From Nitrospirillum iridis (GTDB lineage: Bacteria > Pseudomonadota > Alphaproteobacteria > Azospirillales > Azospirillaceae): DNA of 64,000 nt. The notes below the pieces were generated by a model. The model was given only the letters and a program-made list of their open reading frames with translations, was not told where the DNA came from and made no database searches. Each line of letters starts with the position of its first letter. Position 1 is the stretch's first letter. The stretch is taken from NCBI RefSeq assembly GCF_014205765.1, contig NZ_JACIIZ010000017.1, positions 62,001-126,000 of the forward strand. The letters run 5' to 3'. Of the stretch, positions 9,241-18,894 are shown one piece after another. Made by a program: the position numbers and the translations under genes.

Positions 9241-10224
9241 TTACAGGTGCTTCAGATCCAAGTGAACGAGGGTTTGATTCAACAAGCCATATGCGATCTC
9301 ACCAAACGTCATGGGGCCATGGACGTCCCCCGTACGCTTCCCTTCCAGTTCGCCGTACAGATAGTTCAAAATGCAGTTCACGGCGACGGTGGGGTGGGTT
9401 CCAATATGGGCGATCTTGTCGCCAAAGTCCGCGGCGTAATCGGCCACCGGTGTGGCGAACTTGTATTCGACATTGGGAAATACCGGCGCGTAGAAGGTGA
9501 CCGAGCCGGCGTTCACGTCGACCCCTTGAATGGAGACATTGACCATGGCGCCCGCATAATCGGCAACCAGCGGTAGCTGGGTGGAGATGCCCTTGGTTTC
9601 CACATAGCGGGCGAAATTCACTGGCGCGCCGTTAACCTTGGCCTCGCCCGCCGCGAACCCGGCGGTGTCGAACGTGATGACGTCACCATCGCCTTGGGTG
9701 AACAGGTTGACGATGCCGACTTCAGCGCTAACCCCGGCCCGCAAATGGGCGTGCAGGACGACGGCCTCGCCTTCCGACCACCGCCCGGTTTGACCATCGA
9801 CGACCTTTGGTTTCACCTTGCCCAAATCGCCCAGGGCCACCCCGGACACCCACCCCATCAAGGGGCGGTTGAAGATGTTTTCGTAATCATAGACATTCTC
9901 GGCGAAGGACAGGTGCAGCGTCGAAAACGCCGGAATGATTATGAAGGAAAACCCGTTCTCCGGCTCATCCGCGGCGATTCCGGGCAAGCTCTCGGCGTCA
10001 TAAAACCGGGTGGTGATTTCGGTGACGTCATCCGGCAGAACGGTGACGAACACCTTGTCCTGGGTCATCAGGCCGCCTGTGTCGGCCATGAAATAAGGAA
10101 TGGTGCCGCCTATCCATTTTCCCTGCGGCAATTGCTTGAGTAGGGCCTCGTCACCCGCCAGCAGCAACTTGCGGTCTTGGCGGATCAGGTCGGCCGTATG
10201 CGCGACGGTCAAAATCGATGGCAT
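9241..10224 (-). CDS. Conserved-looking protein of unknown function
   Basis: A 327-residue soluble protein that I do not recognise with confidence. It has no signal peptide, membrane segment or familiar catalytic motif. It starts after an ideal AGGAGG site. Composition is ordinary and it has compact mixed alpha/beta-looking segments (GKWIGGTIPYFMAD, FIIIPAFSTLHLSF, AVNCILNYLYGELEGK). The upstream partner at 10234-10458 ends only nine bases before its start, and a strong terminator follows, so the two form an operon. Sensing or storage roles are possible, but nothing in the sequence decides. Confidence 0.75.
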   Translation of the reverse strand: MPSILTVAHTADLIRQDRKLLLAGDEALLKQLPQGKWIGGTIPYFMADTGGLMTQDKVFVTVLPDDVTEITTRFYDAESLPGIAADEPENGFSFIIIPAFSTLHLSFAENVYDYENIFNRPLMGWVSGVALGDLGKVKPKVVDGQTGRWSEGEAVVLHAHLRAGVSAEVGIVNLFTQGDGDVITFDTAGFAAGEAKVNGAPVNFARYVETKGISTQLPLVADYAGAMVNVSIQGVDVNAGSVTFYAPVFPNVEYKFATPVADYAADFGDKIAHIGTHPTVAVNCILNYLYGELEGKRTGDVHGPMTFGEIAYGLLNQTLVHLDLKHL

Positions 10225-10233
10225 GATGGCCTC

Positions 10234-10458
10234 CTAGCCGAAGATCGCCTGCAGGTCCTTTGCGGCAATTTTCTCGTTTGTTTGGAAGAAGGTGTAAGCT
10301 TCGTCGACCAGCTTGGAAAGATTGCCGGCGGACGGGTCCGCTTTCGCGGCACGCGTCAACCGCGCCATCAGGAATTTTGTCGCCAGCAAGGTGTAGGGAA
10401 TACTGAGCTCGCCGGAAACAAGGCTCTTCCAGCGAGGGTTGGTCCTATCCGGTACCAT
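10234..10458 (-). CDS. Small helical partner protein of unknown function
   Basis: A 74-residue protein, first gene of the two-gene operon with 9241-10224. GGAG lies seven bases before its ATG. It reads as three or four helices (LATKFLMARLTRAAKADPSA, KLVDEAYTFFQTNEKI) with no Cys, no signal peptide and no known domain. Tight linkage to the larger unknown protein suggests a physical or functional partnership. Confidence 0.65.
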   Translation of the reverse strand: MVPDRTNPRWKSLVSGELSIPYTLLATKFLMARLTRAAKADPSAGNLSKLVDEAYTFFQTNEKIAAKDLQAIFG

Positions 10459-10766
10459 TTTTTTGCTCCATCCGATGGGTTTGCATCCAGAAGGTAGAGC
10501 GGTTTTTAAGAGATCGAGCTTAAGATCTGATTAATGGATCGCGCCAATTATTATTAAATTCACCAAAACTTTCAGACTTCAAATTTAAAATTTGTGCGCT
10601 GCACAATGAATGTATCTTCTCATAACGATATGGAATCGCCCAGCCTTTGATGAATTCTCTAGAAATCGGGATCGTCGCACGGTCTTTATCGGGCTCAGGA
10701 ACCATTGCCCCCATCTTCACCACGATTAGATTTCGTGAGGGGCCGCCGGTTGGGTTGCGGGCCCCA
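10459..10766. other. Intergenic region with AT-rich stretch
   Basis: About 300 bases between two minus-strand units. The part at ~10500-10640 is AT-rich, probably holding the promoter of the 10458 operon. No gene, dyad or RNA was recognised. Confidence 0.35.
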
Positions 10767-12677
10767 TCACGCCACCGTCGCCTTCCATGACAGGTAGGAG
10801 AGCACCGTCCATAGCCGGCCGGCATGGTCATGGCGCCCGGACAGGTGATCGCGCCACAGGGCCGTCGCCACCGGCGCCTGGATCAACCCGTCGTCCGCCG
10901 CCGTGTCCAGCAGGGTCGCCGCCCAATCGCGCAGGGGACCGCGCAGCCAGGTTCCCAGGGGCGCGCCGAAGCCTGTCTTGGGGGCCACCACCACACCGGC
11001 GGGCACATGGTCGGCCAGCAGGCGACGCAGCAACCATTTTCCCCGGCCATCGCGCACGCGCTGGCGCGGGGGCAGGCGCAGGCCCCATTCCACCACGCGC
11101 GGGTCCAGCAGCGGCGCCCGCGCCTCCAGCCCCGCCGCCATGCTGGCGCGATCCACCTTCACCAGCACGCCGTCCGGCAGGTAGCGGGCGAGGTCACGCA
11201 CCTGCAGGCGCAAGGCGGGATCGCCCCCTTCAGGCAAGGCCACCGGGGCCGCCGCTGCCAACGCCAGGTCCGGCCGCAGGATGGTGTCGGCCCTCATACC
11301 CAGCATGGCGACGTAGGCCTGGTCCTCATCCGCCGCGGCCACGGCGCCGAGAAACTTGCCCACCTTGTCCGCGGGCTGGCGCAAGCCCGGCTTCAGCAGG
11401 TGGGCGGCGCCATCAATCCAGGAATCCGGCAGGGTGGCGTCCAGCGCCGCCAGGCCCTGGCGCACCCAGCGCGGCCGCTGCCGCCAGCGGTGGACGGAAT
11501 CCGCCCACACATGGCGGGAGTAACCCGCGAAAGCCTCGTCCCCGCCGTCGCCGGACAAAGCCACCGTCACCCGGCCCTGGCGCCGCGCCAGATGGCAGAG
11601 CAGGGCGGTGGGGATGGAGGACGCGTCGGCGAAGGGCTCGTCATACATCCCCGCCAGATGGGGCACGAGATCACGCGTGTCGGCCGCGCCCACGCGCAGG
11701 GTGTGATGGTCGGTGCCCAGAGCCCGGGCCGTGGCCTCGGCCGCCGCGGACTCGTCGAATTCCGCCTGGTCGAAGCCGATGGTGAAGCTGCGGATGGCCG
11801 TGGCGCTCTGCCCCTGCATCAGGGCCGCCACCAGGGCGCTGTCGATGCCGCCGGAGAGGAACACGCCCAGCGGCACGTCCGACACCATGCGCCGGCGCAC
11901 GGCGTCGGTCAGCAGGTCGCGCGTCAGGCGAAGGATTTCATCATCATCGTGGATCAGCGGTTCCGCCAACGCCCGGCGGGCGGCGTCGGTCACGGACCAG
12001 TAGGCCCGCGTCTCCACGCCCCCCTGCGCCGACACCGACAGGCAGGTGCCGGGCGGCAGCTGATGCACGCCGGTGAACGCCGTACGGGGCGCCGGGATGA
12101 AGCCGTGGCGGAAATAGTCGGCCAACGCCGCCTCGTCCGGCACGGCGTGATAGCCCAGTTCCGCGCGGATGGCTTTCAGTTCGGAGGCGAAGTAAAGCAC
12201 GCCGTTGCTGATGGACCAGTAGAGCGGCTTTTCCCCCAACCGGTCGCGCACCAGCAGCAGGCGGCGTTCGTCGGCCAGCCACACCGCCAGGCCGAACATG
12301 CCGTTGCAGGCCGCCAGCGCCCGGTCCGCCCCCCACCGGGCGATCGCCTCGACCAGCACCTCGGTATCGGAATGGCCGCGGAAGGCCACCCCCTCGCCCG
12401 TCAATTGCCGGCGCAGATCCTGGTAATTGTAGATTTCGCCGTTGAAGGCGACGGTGACCCGGCCATCGGCCGAGATCATGGGCTGATGGCCCAGCGGCGA
12501 CAGGTCGATGATGGCCAGACGCCGGTTGGCCAAGGCGATGCCGGCGGCGTCATCCTGCCAGACGCCGCGATCATCCGGCCCCCGGTGGGCCAGCCGGTCG
12601 ATCATCCCCCCGGCTTGCCGCGCCAGGCGCATGCCATCGGCACCGCCGAAAACCCAAAGACCCGCAATACCGCACAT
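10767..12677 (-). CDS. asnB: Asparagine synthase (glutamine-hydrolysing)
   Basis: 636 residues. The start is set at the MCGIAGLW codon because mature AsnB must expose Cys as the N-terminal glutaminase nucleophile; the open frame extends five codons further. The N-terminal Ntn glutaminase domain has NRRLAIIDLSPLGHQP, FNGEIYNY and HSDTEVL. The C-terminal synthetase has the ATP pyrophosphatase loop LSGGIDSALVAAL, then TIGFDQAEFDE and SGDGGDEAFAGY. It makes asparagine, or amidates a related acceptor, using Gln and ATP. It is a single gene; related copies occur in exopolysaccharide clusters, but no such genes adjoin it here. Confidence 0.92.
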   Translation of the reverse strand: MCGIAGLWVFGGADGMRLARQAGGMIDRLAHRGPDDRGVWQDDAAGIALANRRLAIIDLSPLGHQPMISADGRVTVAFNGEIYNYQDLRRQLTGEGVAFRGHSDTEVLVEAIARWGADRALAACNGMFGLAVWLADERRLLLVRDRLGEKPLYWSISNGVLYFASELKAIRAELGYHAVPDEAALADYFRHGFIPAPRTAFTGVHQLPPGTCLSVSAQGGVETRAYWSVTDAARRALAEPLIHDDDEILRLTRDLLTDAVRRRMVSDVPLGVFLSGGIDSALVAALMQGQSATAIRSFTIGFDQAEFDESAAAEATARALGTDHHTLRVGAADTRDLVPHLAGMYDEPFADASSIPTALLCHLARRQGRVTVALSGDGGDEAFAGYSRHVWADSVHRWRQRPRWVRQGLAALDATLPDSWIDGAAHLLKPGLRQPADKVGKFLGAVAAADEDQAYVAMLGMRADTILRPDLALAAAAPVALPEGGDPALRLQVRDLARYLPDGVLVKVDRASMAAGLEARAPLLDPRVVEWGLRLPPRQRVRDGRGKWLLRRLLADHVPAGVVVAPKTGFGAPLGTWLRGPLRDWAATLLDTAADDGLIQAPVATALWRDHLSGRHDHAGRLWTVLSYLSWKATVA

Positions 12678-12777
12678 GGCTCCGCCCTGCAATCCCAGGC
12701 CTCCGTGAGGAGGAGACCCAGGAATACAGGGCGGTACCCGTCAACCGCCAGCGATTTTGAGCGCGGGCGGGGTCGCT

Positions 12778-14472
12778 TCACGCGGCGCGCAGGGAGGCGA
12801 TGGCGCGCGACACGCTTTCATTGAGCGCCGTCGTCTCATTGCCCAGGATCTGTGACGAGGCCAGGACCTCATCGCTGGAACGGTGGGTGCCGTCGGCGAT
12901 GGCCTGCAGTCCGGCCACGTTCTCCGCCACCACGGCGGTGCCCTGGGACGCCATCTGGACGTTCCGGGCGATTTCACGCGTGGCGGCGTCCTGCTCCTCC
13001 ACCGCCGAGGCGATCGCGGCGGAGATGGTCGAGATCTCCTGGACCGTGCGCTGGATGGCGCTGATCGCGGCCACCGCCTCACGGGTGGCGCCCTGCATCC
13101 CGGCGATCTGGCCGCTGATCTCCTCGGTCGCCTTGGCGGTCTGGGTCGCCAGGGTCTTCACCTCCGACGCGACCACGGCGAAGCCCTTGCCGGCCTCACC
13201 CGCCCGCGCCGCCTCGATGGTGGCGTTCAGCGCCAGCAGGTTGGTCTGGCTGGCGATCTCGCTGATCAGCCGGACCACGGAACCGATGCGGTCACCCTGG
13301 CTCTGCAGCCGTTCCATCTGCTGGGTGCTTTCCTCCACCCGGGCACGGGCATCGCTGGCCATCGTCGCCGCGCGGGTGACCTGGCCACTGATCTCACCAA
13401 AGGAGACCGACAGTTCCTCGGCGGCGCTGGCCACCGCCTGGACGTTGACATTGGCCTCCGTCACGGCGCGGTCGACCACGCTGGTGCGCTCCTGGCCCAC
13501 CTGGGCCTGGTCGCTGAGCCCCCGGGCGTTGCCGGCCAACTGCTGCACGGCGGCGTTCAGGCGTTCCACCAGGCTGTGGACGGAGGTCTCAAGGCTGTCG
13601 GCGATGCGGCGAGAGGCCGCGCGCTTATCCGCTTCGGCCCGCCTCTCGGCCTCGGCCTGCTCGACGGCCAGGCGGTCGCGGTCGGCGAGGTTGGAACGAA
13701 ACACCGCCAAGGCGCCGACGATGGCGCCCAGTTCATCCTTGCGCGCCAGGGCCTCGATATTCACGGTGGTGTTGCCACCGGCCAGCGCCTCCGTGGCGGC
13801 GGAGATGCGATCGATGGATCCCTTCAGCGCCCGGACGATGACGAAGGTGACGGCGGCCACGCCCAACACCACCAGCAAGACGATGATGGTGGTCATGGTC
13901 TGGGTGGCGGTGGCGCTGGCGTCCATGTCCTTGATGGCCGTGGCGGCGGTGGCGCGTTCACGCGCGGCGGCCGCGCTCAAGCGATCCTGCACGCCCTGCA
14001 GGCTGGCGCGCAACGGTTCCAGGAATGAGACGGCGGATTGGGCGTCGATGCCCAGCATGTCCTTAACGAAGCCCACCGGCTGGCCCAGCTTGTCGATGTC
14101 TTGGCCGACGGACGCCAATTCCGCCTTGGTCTTGCCATCGGACAGGCGCTCCCGCGCACGGTCCACCGCCTCCTTGGCGCTGCCCATGCGCTTGACCACG
14201 CCGTCCAGCATGGCGACGGACGTCTTGGCGTCGCCCCCGGCCGTGGCGGCCGCCAGGGCGTAGTACAGGTCCTTGGTGGCGCCGTTCAGCTCACTGGACG
14301 CGCTCAACAGTTCGGCCGTGGCCACGAACCGCACCTCGCCCACCTCGCGGGCCGTGGCGGTGATGCCACCCACCACCTGATGGGACGCGACGGCCATCAC
14401 CACCAGGGCCACCAGCCCCAGGGCGGGGGCCGCGAACAGCTTCAGCGCCATGGGCAGATCATCGAACCGCAT
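12778..14472 (-). CDS. Methyl-accepting chemotaxis protein with four-helix-bundle sensor
   Basis: 564 residues. TM1 (~12-33) is followed by a helical periplasmic domain (~34-190) resembling a 4HB/TarH-like bundle, TM2 (~192-214), HAMP ([20 protein letters not shown]) and the MA domain with tip [20 protein letters not shown]. The ATG at 14472 is preferred (AAGGA eight bases upstream); the frame is open much further. It is on the same strand and directly downstream of a TonB receptor and a small periplasmic protein, so its signal may be linked to the imported substrate. Confidence 0.9.
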   Translation of the reverse strand: MRFDDLPMALKLFAAPALGLVALVVMAVASHQVVGGITATAREVGEVRFVATAELLSASSELNGATKDLYYALAAATAGGDAKTSVAMLDGVVKRMGSAKEAVDRARERLSDGKTKAELASVGQDIDKLGQPVGFVKDMLGIDAQSAVSFLEPLRASLQGVQDRLSAAAARERATAATAIKDMDASATATQTMTTIIVLLVVLGVAAVTFVIVRALKGSIDRISAATEALAGGNTTVNIEALARKDELGAIVGALAVFRSNLADRDRLAVEQAEAERRAEADKRAASRRIADSLETSVHSLVERLNAAVQQLAGNARGLSDQAQVGQERTSVVDRAVTEANVNVQAVASAAEELSVSFGEISGQVTRAATMASDARARVEESTQQMERLQSQGDRIGSVVRLISEIASQTNLLALNATIEAARAGEAGKGFAVVASEVKTLATQTAKATEEISGQIAGMQGATREAVAAISAIQRTVQEISTISAAIASAVEEQDAATREIARNVQMASQGTAVVAENVAGLQAIADGTHRSSDEVLASSQILGNETTALNESVSRAIASLRAA

Positions 14473-14612
14473 CACCATTATCCTTCCACCAGTATCCATC
14501 AGGCTTGGCCGCCCATCGTTCTGCACGTCGGGTCGGGAGGTCCCCGGGGGACGGGTGGGATGGACGGCCCAACCCTTCCGCCCACCCCATCCCCCGGGGA
14601 TCGCCACGACGC

Positions 14613-15068
14613 CTACTTTTCCGTGACCATCATCTTGAAGTTCGGGTCGAACTCGACGCCGGCGGCGGCCGCCGCCGCCTTGCTGACGTAGATGGTCACC
14701 TTAGGCGTGGTCTCCACGGCGATGACGCAGGCGCCGGCATCGACGCAGGCGACCTCGTTGCCCACCGTCACCGTGCCCTTGGCCAGGGCCTTCTTGCCCT
14801 CCGCCGCCGACGACACGAACACGGCGTAGGCGCCGGGGGCGGCGTCACCGGCGGCGACGGCCGCGGCGGGCAAGGCCGCCTGCACCGCCGCCACCGGGGC
14901 GGCGCCGGCGGTCACCACCACCTTGGCGCCCGCCGGGGCCTTGACGGTCAGGAAGCCCAACGCCTTGGCGGCGATGGTCACCTGCTTGGCGTCCATCTCC
15001 GCCGCCGAGGCGGCGCCGGCCCACAGGCCAAGGGTCGTGAAGACCAGGACGATCTTGTTCTTGTTCAT
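14613..15068 (-). CDS. Small periplasmic protein of unknown function
   Basis: 151 residues with a Sec signal peptide (residues 1-22, ending ASA). The mature chain is Ala/Val-rich and beta-strand-like ([20 protein letters not shown]), with a Cys pair in [13 protein letters not shown] that could form a disulfide. It starts after an AAGGGG site, 11 bases past the TonB-receptor stop, so translation is probably coupled. Its place between receptor and chemoreceptor suggests it binds or presents the substrate. I recognise no named family. Confidence 0.7.
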   Translation of the reverse strand: MNKNKIVLVFTTLGLWAGAASAAEMDAKQVTIAAKALGFLTVKAPAGAKVVVTAGAAPVAAVQAALPAAAVAAGDAAPGAYAVFVSSAAEGKKALAKGTVTVGNEVACVDAGACVIAVETTPKVTIYVSKAAAAAAGVEFDPNFKMMVTEK

Positions 15069-15079
15069 GGTCTTTCCCC

Positions 15080-17125
15080 TTAGAACTGATAGGTGGCCGT
15101 GCCCCAGACGCGCCGTTCCGCCTTGGGCGCGACGGACAACTGGGTCTGGTCTCGCAGCAGGTTGCTACCCGCGAGCGTCAGGGAAAAATCATCGCTGACC
15201 TTGTAGGAGATGGCGGCCTGCGCCGTCAGGCCGGGGCTGACCGACAGCAGGGACACGCCTGCCATGGTCTGGTAATAGGCCTGATAGTCCGACTTCCACA
15301 CCAAGAACAAGTCGGTGGACCAGCGGCCGAAATCATAGCCGACATTGCCTTTGACCGTGTTCTTGGGCGTGGACTTCTGATAGTCGACCGGCGCGGCCCC
15401 AGCGGGGAAGGTGAAATGGTCGGATGGGTTCAGCCACGTCCAGGAAGCGCTCCATCGCACGCCACCAACCTTGCCACGCAGCTCCGTTTCGGCTCCCCAT
15501 TCGGTGCTCTCGCCAAAGTTGTCGCCCACGAATAGGGAGGGGTAGCCCGCCACGACATGGATGGTGGACAGGCTGATGGTCTTGAAGTCCTGTGTCTTCT
15601 GATAGAAGACCGAAACCTTGGCCGAACCGTTCAGGAACGCCAACGCCCGCTGATATCCCAGTTCGTAGTTCGTGACCACCGTTGGATTGACATTGGGGTT
15701 GCCGGTGATGATGAGAGAATTGGGCGCCGGCTGGCTAACCGTATTATTGTTAAGTTCCAGTAGCGTGGGCGACTGGATACCGCGACCGGCGGTGACCGTT
15801 ACGGTGTCATCGGCGGTCGCCCGCCAGACCACGCCGACATTGTAGGAAAAGCTGTCGAAGGCGCGGTTGTCGTAGTCGGCCTGGGTGAAGGGTACCGGCG
15901 TGAAGCCGCCGTGATTGAGCCATGTGTGATCCCAGCGGCCGGCCACCGTCAGGCTGACGGTGTCGGCGATGGCCCAATCGTACATGTTGGACAAGCCGAA
16001 ATCCTGATAGCCGGTGGTCGAACCGGATAGCGGATAGCTGTCGATGCTGTTGTTGCGGTATTCCAGGCCAACCCGGGTGGTCAGCGACGGCGTCAGCTTC
16101 AAGAGGTCTTGTAATTGCACAACCGTGGTATCGGTTGACGTGCCAACCTCACCCGTCGTGCCAGCGTTCAGAAACCGCAGCCTGAAATCCAGATGGTTGC
16201 TGTAGGCGGTGGCGTCGATCAGGCCCCAGTCGGTGTCCGCCTTGACCGTCCCCTTGAAGGAATGGGTCTGGTAGATGCCCTGGTGGGGTTCCTGAATGGC
16301 GCCCACCTCGAATTGGTCGGCTCGGCTCCAGGTACCTTCAAACCCCGCCTGAATCGTCGGGCTGATCTGGGCCAGGCTGTCCAACGACGCGGTTCGGCGC
16401 AGCGAGCCGTTGCTCCGCTGGCCGGCGACAATGGAATTGCCGGAGTTGGTACCGTACTCATCCATGTTCCAGCCACCGGCCGATAGCCGCACGCCCAGAT
16501 TGTCCGCCAGCTTCACGCTTTTGACGACGCTGATTTCCTTCTGGCCCTGGGTGCCAACCGTCACCTGGGCGCTGCCGACGCTGTCGTAGAGCGGGTTGAA
16601 GGTAATGATGTTGACCACGCCGGAAACGGCGTTGAAACCGAACAGCGCGGCTTGCGGGCCCTTCACCACCTCGATCTGGCGGATTTCCGCCAGTTGCACC
16701 GGAATCGCCGACCAGATCGTGACACCGTAATGGTCCAGGTACACCTGACGGCCGTTCACCAGCACCAGCAGGCGAGGATTGTTGCCCTGGTTGTAGCCAT
16801 CGACGCCGACGTCGGCGCCGCTGACGCCCCACGATTCCACATCCACACCGGCCACCCGGTTCAGGACGTCGGGGATGGTGCGGGCGCCGGAATGGGCGAT
16901 CTCATCGGCGCTGATGATGGTCATGGGTGCCGGCGCCTCACTGGCCCGCTGCGGCTTGCCCGTGGCCGAGGTCGTCACCGCCTCGCCAAACAGATCCTCC
17001 AGCGACCCGTAGTTCATCGATTGCGCCTGAGCGCCCGACGCGGCGGCCAGCGCGCCCGCCAGCCCCAGCACCAGGCGGGACGGCGTGCGCGACAGAACGG
17101 ACTTAAAGGTTCCCGTGTTTTTCAT
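15080..17125 (-). CDS. TonB-dependent outer-membrane receptor
   Basis: 681 residues. A signal peptide ends SGAQA. A plug domain follows (TIISADEIAHSGARTIPDVL, then VLVNGRQVYLDHYG, VVKGPQAALFGFNAVSGVVNI), then a 22-strand-type barrel ending in the aromatic C-terminus TATYQF. The start is set at the ATG at 17125, not the TTG four codons upstream. It imports an unknown ligand using TonB-ExbBD energy. It is co-directional with the small periplasmic protein and the chemoreceptor downstream. The plug resembles receptors that begin with a SLEDLF-type segment; no metal or cobalamin signature is visible. Confidence 0.88.
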   Translation of the reverse strand: MKNTGTFKSVLSRTPSRLVLGLAGALAAASGAQAQSMNYGSLEDLFGEAVTTSATGKPQRASEAPAPMTIISADEIAHSGARTIPDVLNRVAGVDVESWGVSGADVGVDGYNQGNNPRLLVLVNGRQVYLDHYGVTIWSAIPVQLAEIRQIEVVKGPQAALFGFNAVSGVVNIITFNPLYDSVGSAQVTVGTQGQKEISVVKSVKLADNLGVRLSAGGWNMDEYGTNSGNSIVAGQRSNGSLRRTASLDSLAQISPTIQAGFEGTWSRADQFEVGAIQEPHQGIYQTHSFKGTVKADTDWGLIDATAYSNHLDFRLRFLNAGTTGEVGTSTDTTVVQLQDLLKLTPSLTTRVGLEYRNNSIDSYPLSGSTTGYQDFGLSNMYDWAIADTVSLTVAGRWDHTWLNHGGFTPVPFTQADYDNRAFDSFSYNVGVVWRATADDTVTVTAGRGIQSPTLLELNNNTVSQPAPNSLIITGNPNVNPTVVTNYELGYQRALAFLNGSAKVSVFYQKTQDFKTISLSTIHVVAGYPSLFVGDNFGESTEWGAETELRGKVGGVRWSASWTWLNPSDHFTFPAGAAPVDYQKSTPKNTVKGNVGYDFGRWSTDLFLVWKSDYQAYYQTMAGVSLLSVSPGLTAQAAISYKVSDDFSLTLAGSNLLRDQTQLSVAPKAERRVWGTATYQF

Positions 17126-17520
17126 TTTGCACCCCAACTCAAACTTTCAGACAGAAACGGATTTGCATGTGTTAACTGGTCCAGTACAAAAGTTGAGCAA
17201 CATGCGCTTTCGTATATATTCATGGCTAAAGTCAAATCGATCAGCGCCTGTTAAAGCATGGTTAACCATACTTACTTACTATTTCCTTAACGATACTTAA
17301 CATATAAAATCCTATGCTCTTGATCCGACGCTGTGTTCCATTCCTTGTCGGCCCTGGCCATGACCAGAATGGTGCCATGCAGCATTGAAGCTTCCGGCCG
17401 ATGCGGCTTCTTGCGAAAAAGCAGGGGCTTGGACGGGCCCGGCAGGCGCGCTGCCCTGCAACACGATTTCCCGGCAATGACGAAGGGGCCAGTCCGAACC
17501 AGTCCCCAAAAGGATCCGGT
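17126..17520. promoter_or_regulatory. Divergent promoter region, TonB receptor / MFS gene
   Basis: 395 bases. Bases ~17180-17320 are AT-rich with repeated GTTAA/TTAAC-type words (GTTAACTGG, GTTAACCATACTTACTTAC), suggesting promoters or a regulator site. No complete operator could be defined and no gene is supported. Confidence 0.35.
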
Positions 17521-18789
17521 ATGCCCAACGCCCCCTCCTCGGCCCCCCCGGTGGCGGCCCCGCCGGCGCCCCCGATTGGTAAAGACGCGCCTTACCTGGA
17601 GGTCGGCACCCCCGCCTATCGCCGGGTGACCGCCATTTTGTTCGTGGCGGGCTTTTCCACCTTCGCCACACTCTATTGCGTGCAGCCGCTGCTGCCGGAC
17701 TTCGTGCGCGCCTATGGCATCAGCCCGCCGGGGGCCAGCCTGTCGCTGTCGGTGACCACGGCGGCCCTCGCCTTCGCCCTGTTGGTTGCGGGTGCCATTT
17801 CCGACCGGTCCGGGCGCAAGGGCATCATGGTGGCCTCGCTGGCACTGTCAGGCGGCCTGGGCCTGGCCAGCGCGCTGGCGCCCAGCTGGACCCTGTTCCT
17901 GGTGCTGCGGACGCTGGCGGGCTTGGCGCTGGGGGGCTTGCCGGCGGTGGCCATGGCCTATGTGGCGGAGGAGGTGAACCCCAAGTCCGCCGGCCTGACC
18001 ATGGGCCTGTATATCGGCGGCACCGCCATGGGCGGCATGGGCGGCCGGGTGCTGACCGTGCTGATCACCGATGTTTCCAACTGGCGGGTGGCGGTGGGCC
18101 TGGTCGGGGCGATGGGCATCGCGGCCGCCATCATCGTGGCGTTGGCCCTGCCGCCATCGCGCCATTTCCGCCCGCGCGACGGCGGCCAGCAGGGTGTAGG
18201 ACTATTGGGCGGCCTGATCGCCGCCTGGCGCCTGCATCTTTCCGACGGCGGCCTGGTGGCCCTGTTCGCCACCGGCTTCCTGGCCATGGGCGCCTTCGTT
18301 GCCGTCTTCAACTATGTGGGATTCCGCCTGCAGGCGCCGCCCTTCAACCTGGCACCGGCCACGGTGGCCGCTCTGTTCCTGGTCTATGTGTTCGGCATCA
18401 TCAGTTCGCCCCTGTTCGGCGGATTGTCCAGCCGCTTCGGCCCCGGCCGCGTGCTGGTGGCGTCCAGCCTGCTGATGGCGCTGGGCCTGGGTGTCATGGG
18501 GTTCCCCCGCTTGGATACGCTGGCCATGGGCCTGGGCCTGTTCACCTTCGCCTTTTTCGGCGTGCATTCGGTGGCGTCCGGCTGGATCGGCCTGCGGGCG
18601 CGCCAACACCGGGGTCAGGCATCGTCGCTATACCTGTTCGCTTATTATATGGGCTCCACCCTGGCCGGCACCGCCGGCGGCTTTTTCTGGCACGAAGGAG
18701 CCTGGACCGGCGTCACCCTGTTCGTCGGCGGGCTGTTGGTCGCGCTGATCCTCAACGCCCTGGGCCTGGCGGCTCGTCGAGTCAAATAA
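17521..18789 (+). CDS. MFS transporter (YnfM/AraJ-like exporter)
   Basis: 422 residues with 12 predicted membrane segments. The first loop carries the MFS motif GAISDRSGRKGIM between TM2 and TM3, TM1 reads FVAGFSTFATLYCVQPLLPDF, and residues SRFGPGR mark the TM8-9 loop. The N-terminal pattern (lone CVQP in TM1) resembles the YnfM branch of drug/sugar exporters. The start at 17521 has AAAGGA eight bases upstream and replaces a longer frame. The substrate is unknown. A regulator would be expected nearby, but none is present. Confidence 0.82.
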   Translation: MPNAPSSAPPVAAPPAPPIGKDAPYLEVGTPAYRRVTAILFVAGFSTFATLYCVQPLLPDFVRAYGISPPGASLSLSVTTAALAFALLVAGAISDRSGRKGIMVASLALSGGLGLASALAPSWTLFLVLRTLAGLALGGLPAVAMAYVAEEVNPKSAGLTMGLYIGGTAMGGMGGRVLTVLITDVSNWRVAVGLVGAMGIAAAIIVALALPPSRHFRPRDGGQQGVGLLGGLIAAWRLHLSDGGLVALFATGFLAMGAFVAVFNYVGFRLQAPPFNLAPATVAALFLVYVFGIISSPLFGGLSSRFGPGRVLVASSLLMALGLGVMGFPRLDTLAMGLGLFTFAFFGVHSVASGWIGLRARQHRGQASSLYLFAYYMGSTLAGTAGGFFWHEGAWTGVTLFVGGLLVALILNALGLAARRVK

Positions 18790-18894
18790 TACACATCATT
18801 ATATGTTGTATATGGCATATTACACATTGACGCACGTATATGGCCGCCCCATACTGGCACCCAATACGGAATTTCTGTGCCCTGAGAGGATGCC
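18790..18894 (+). promoter_or_regulatory. AT-rich promoter/operator region of the HSL-esterase gene
   Basis: Two direct copies of TACACAT (18790-18796 and 18821-18827) are 31 bases apart, about three helical turns. Between them lies a small dyad, ATATG (18801-18805) and CATAT (18816-18820). This arrangement suggests binding of a dimeric regulator; the regulator is unknown. Confidence 0.35.

Noticed and set aside
10520-10831. 103-codon minus-strand frame overlapping the asnB end
   Set aside because: Crosses the asnB stop in another frame, with unlikely composition and no start signals.
10824-12824. 666-codon open frame on the plus strand opposite asnB
   Set aside because: Shadow of asnB; composition dominated by Arg, Gln, Gly and His; no recognisable motif.
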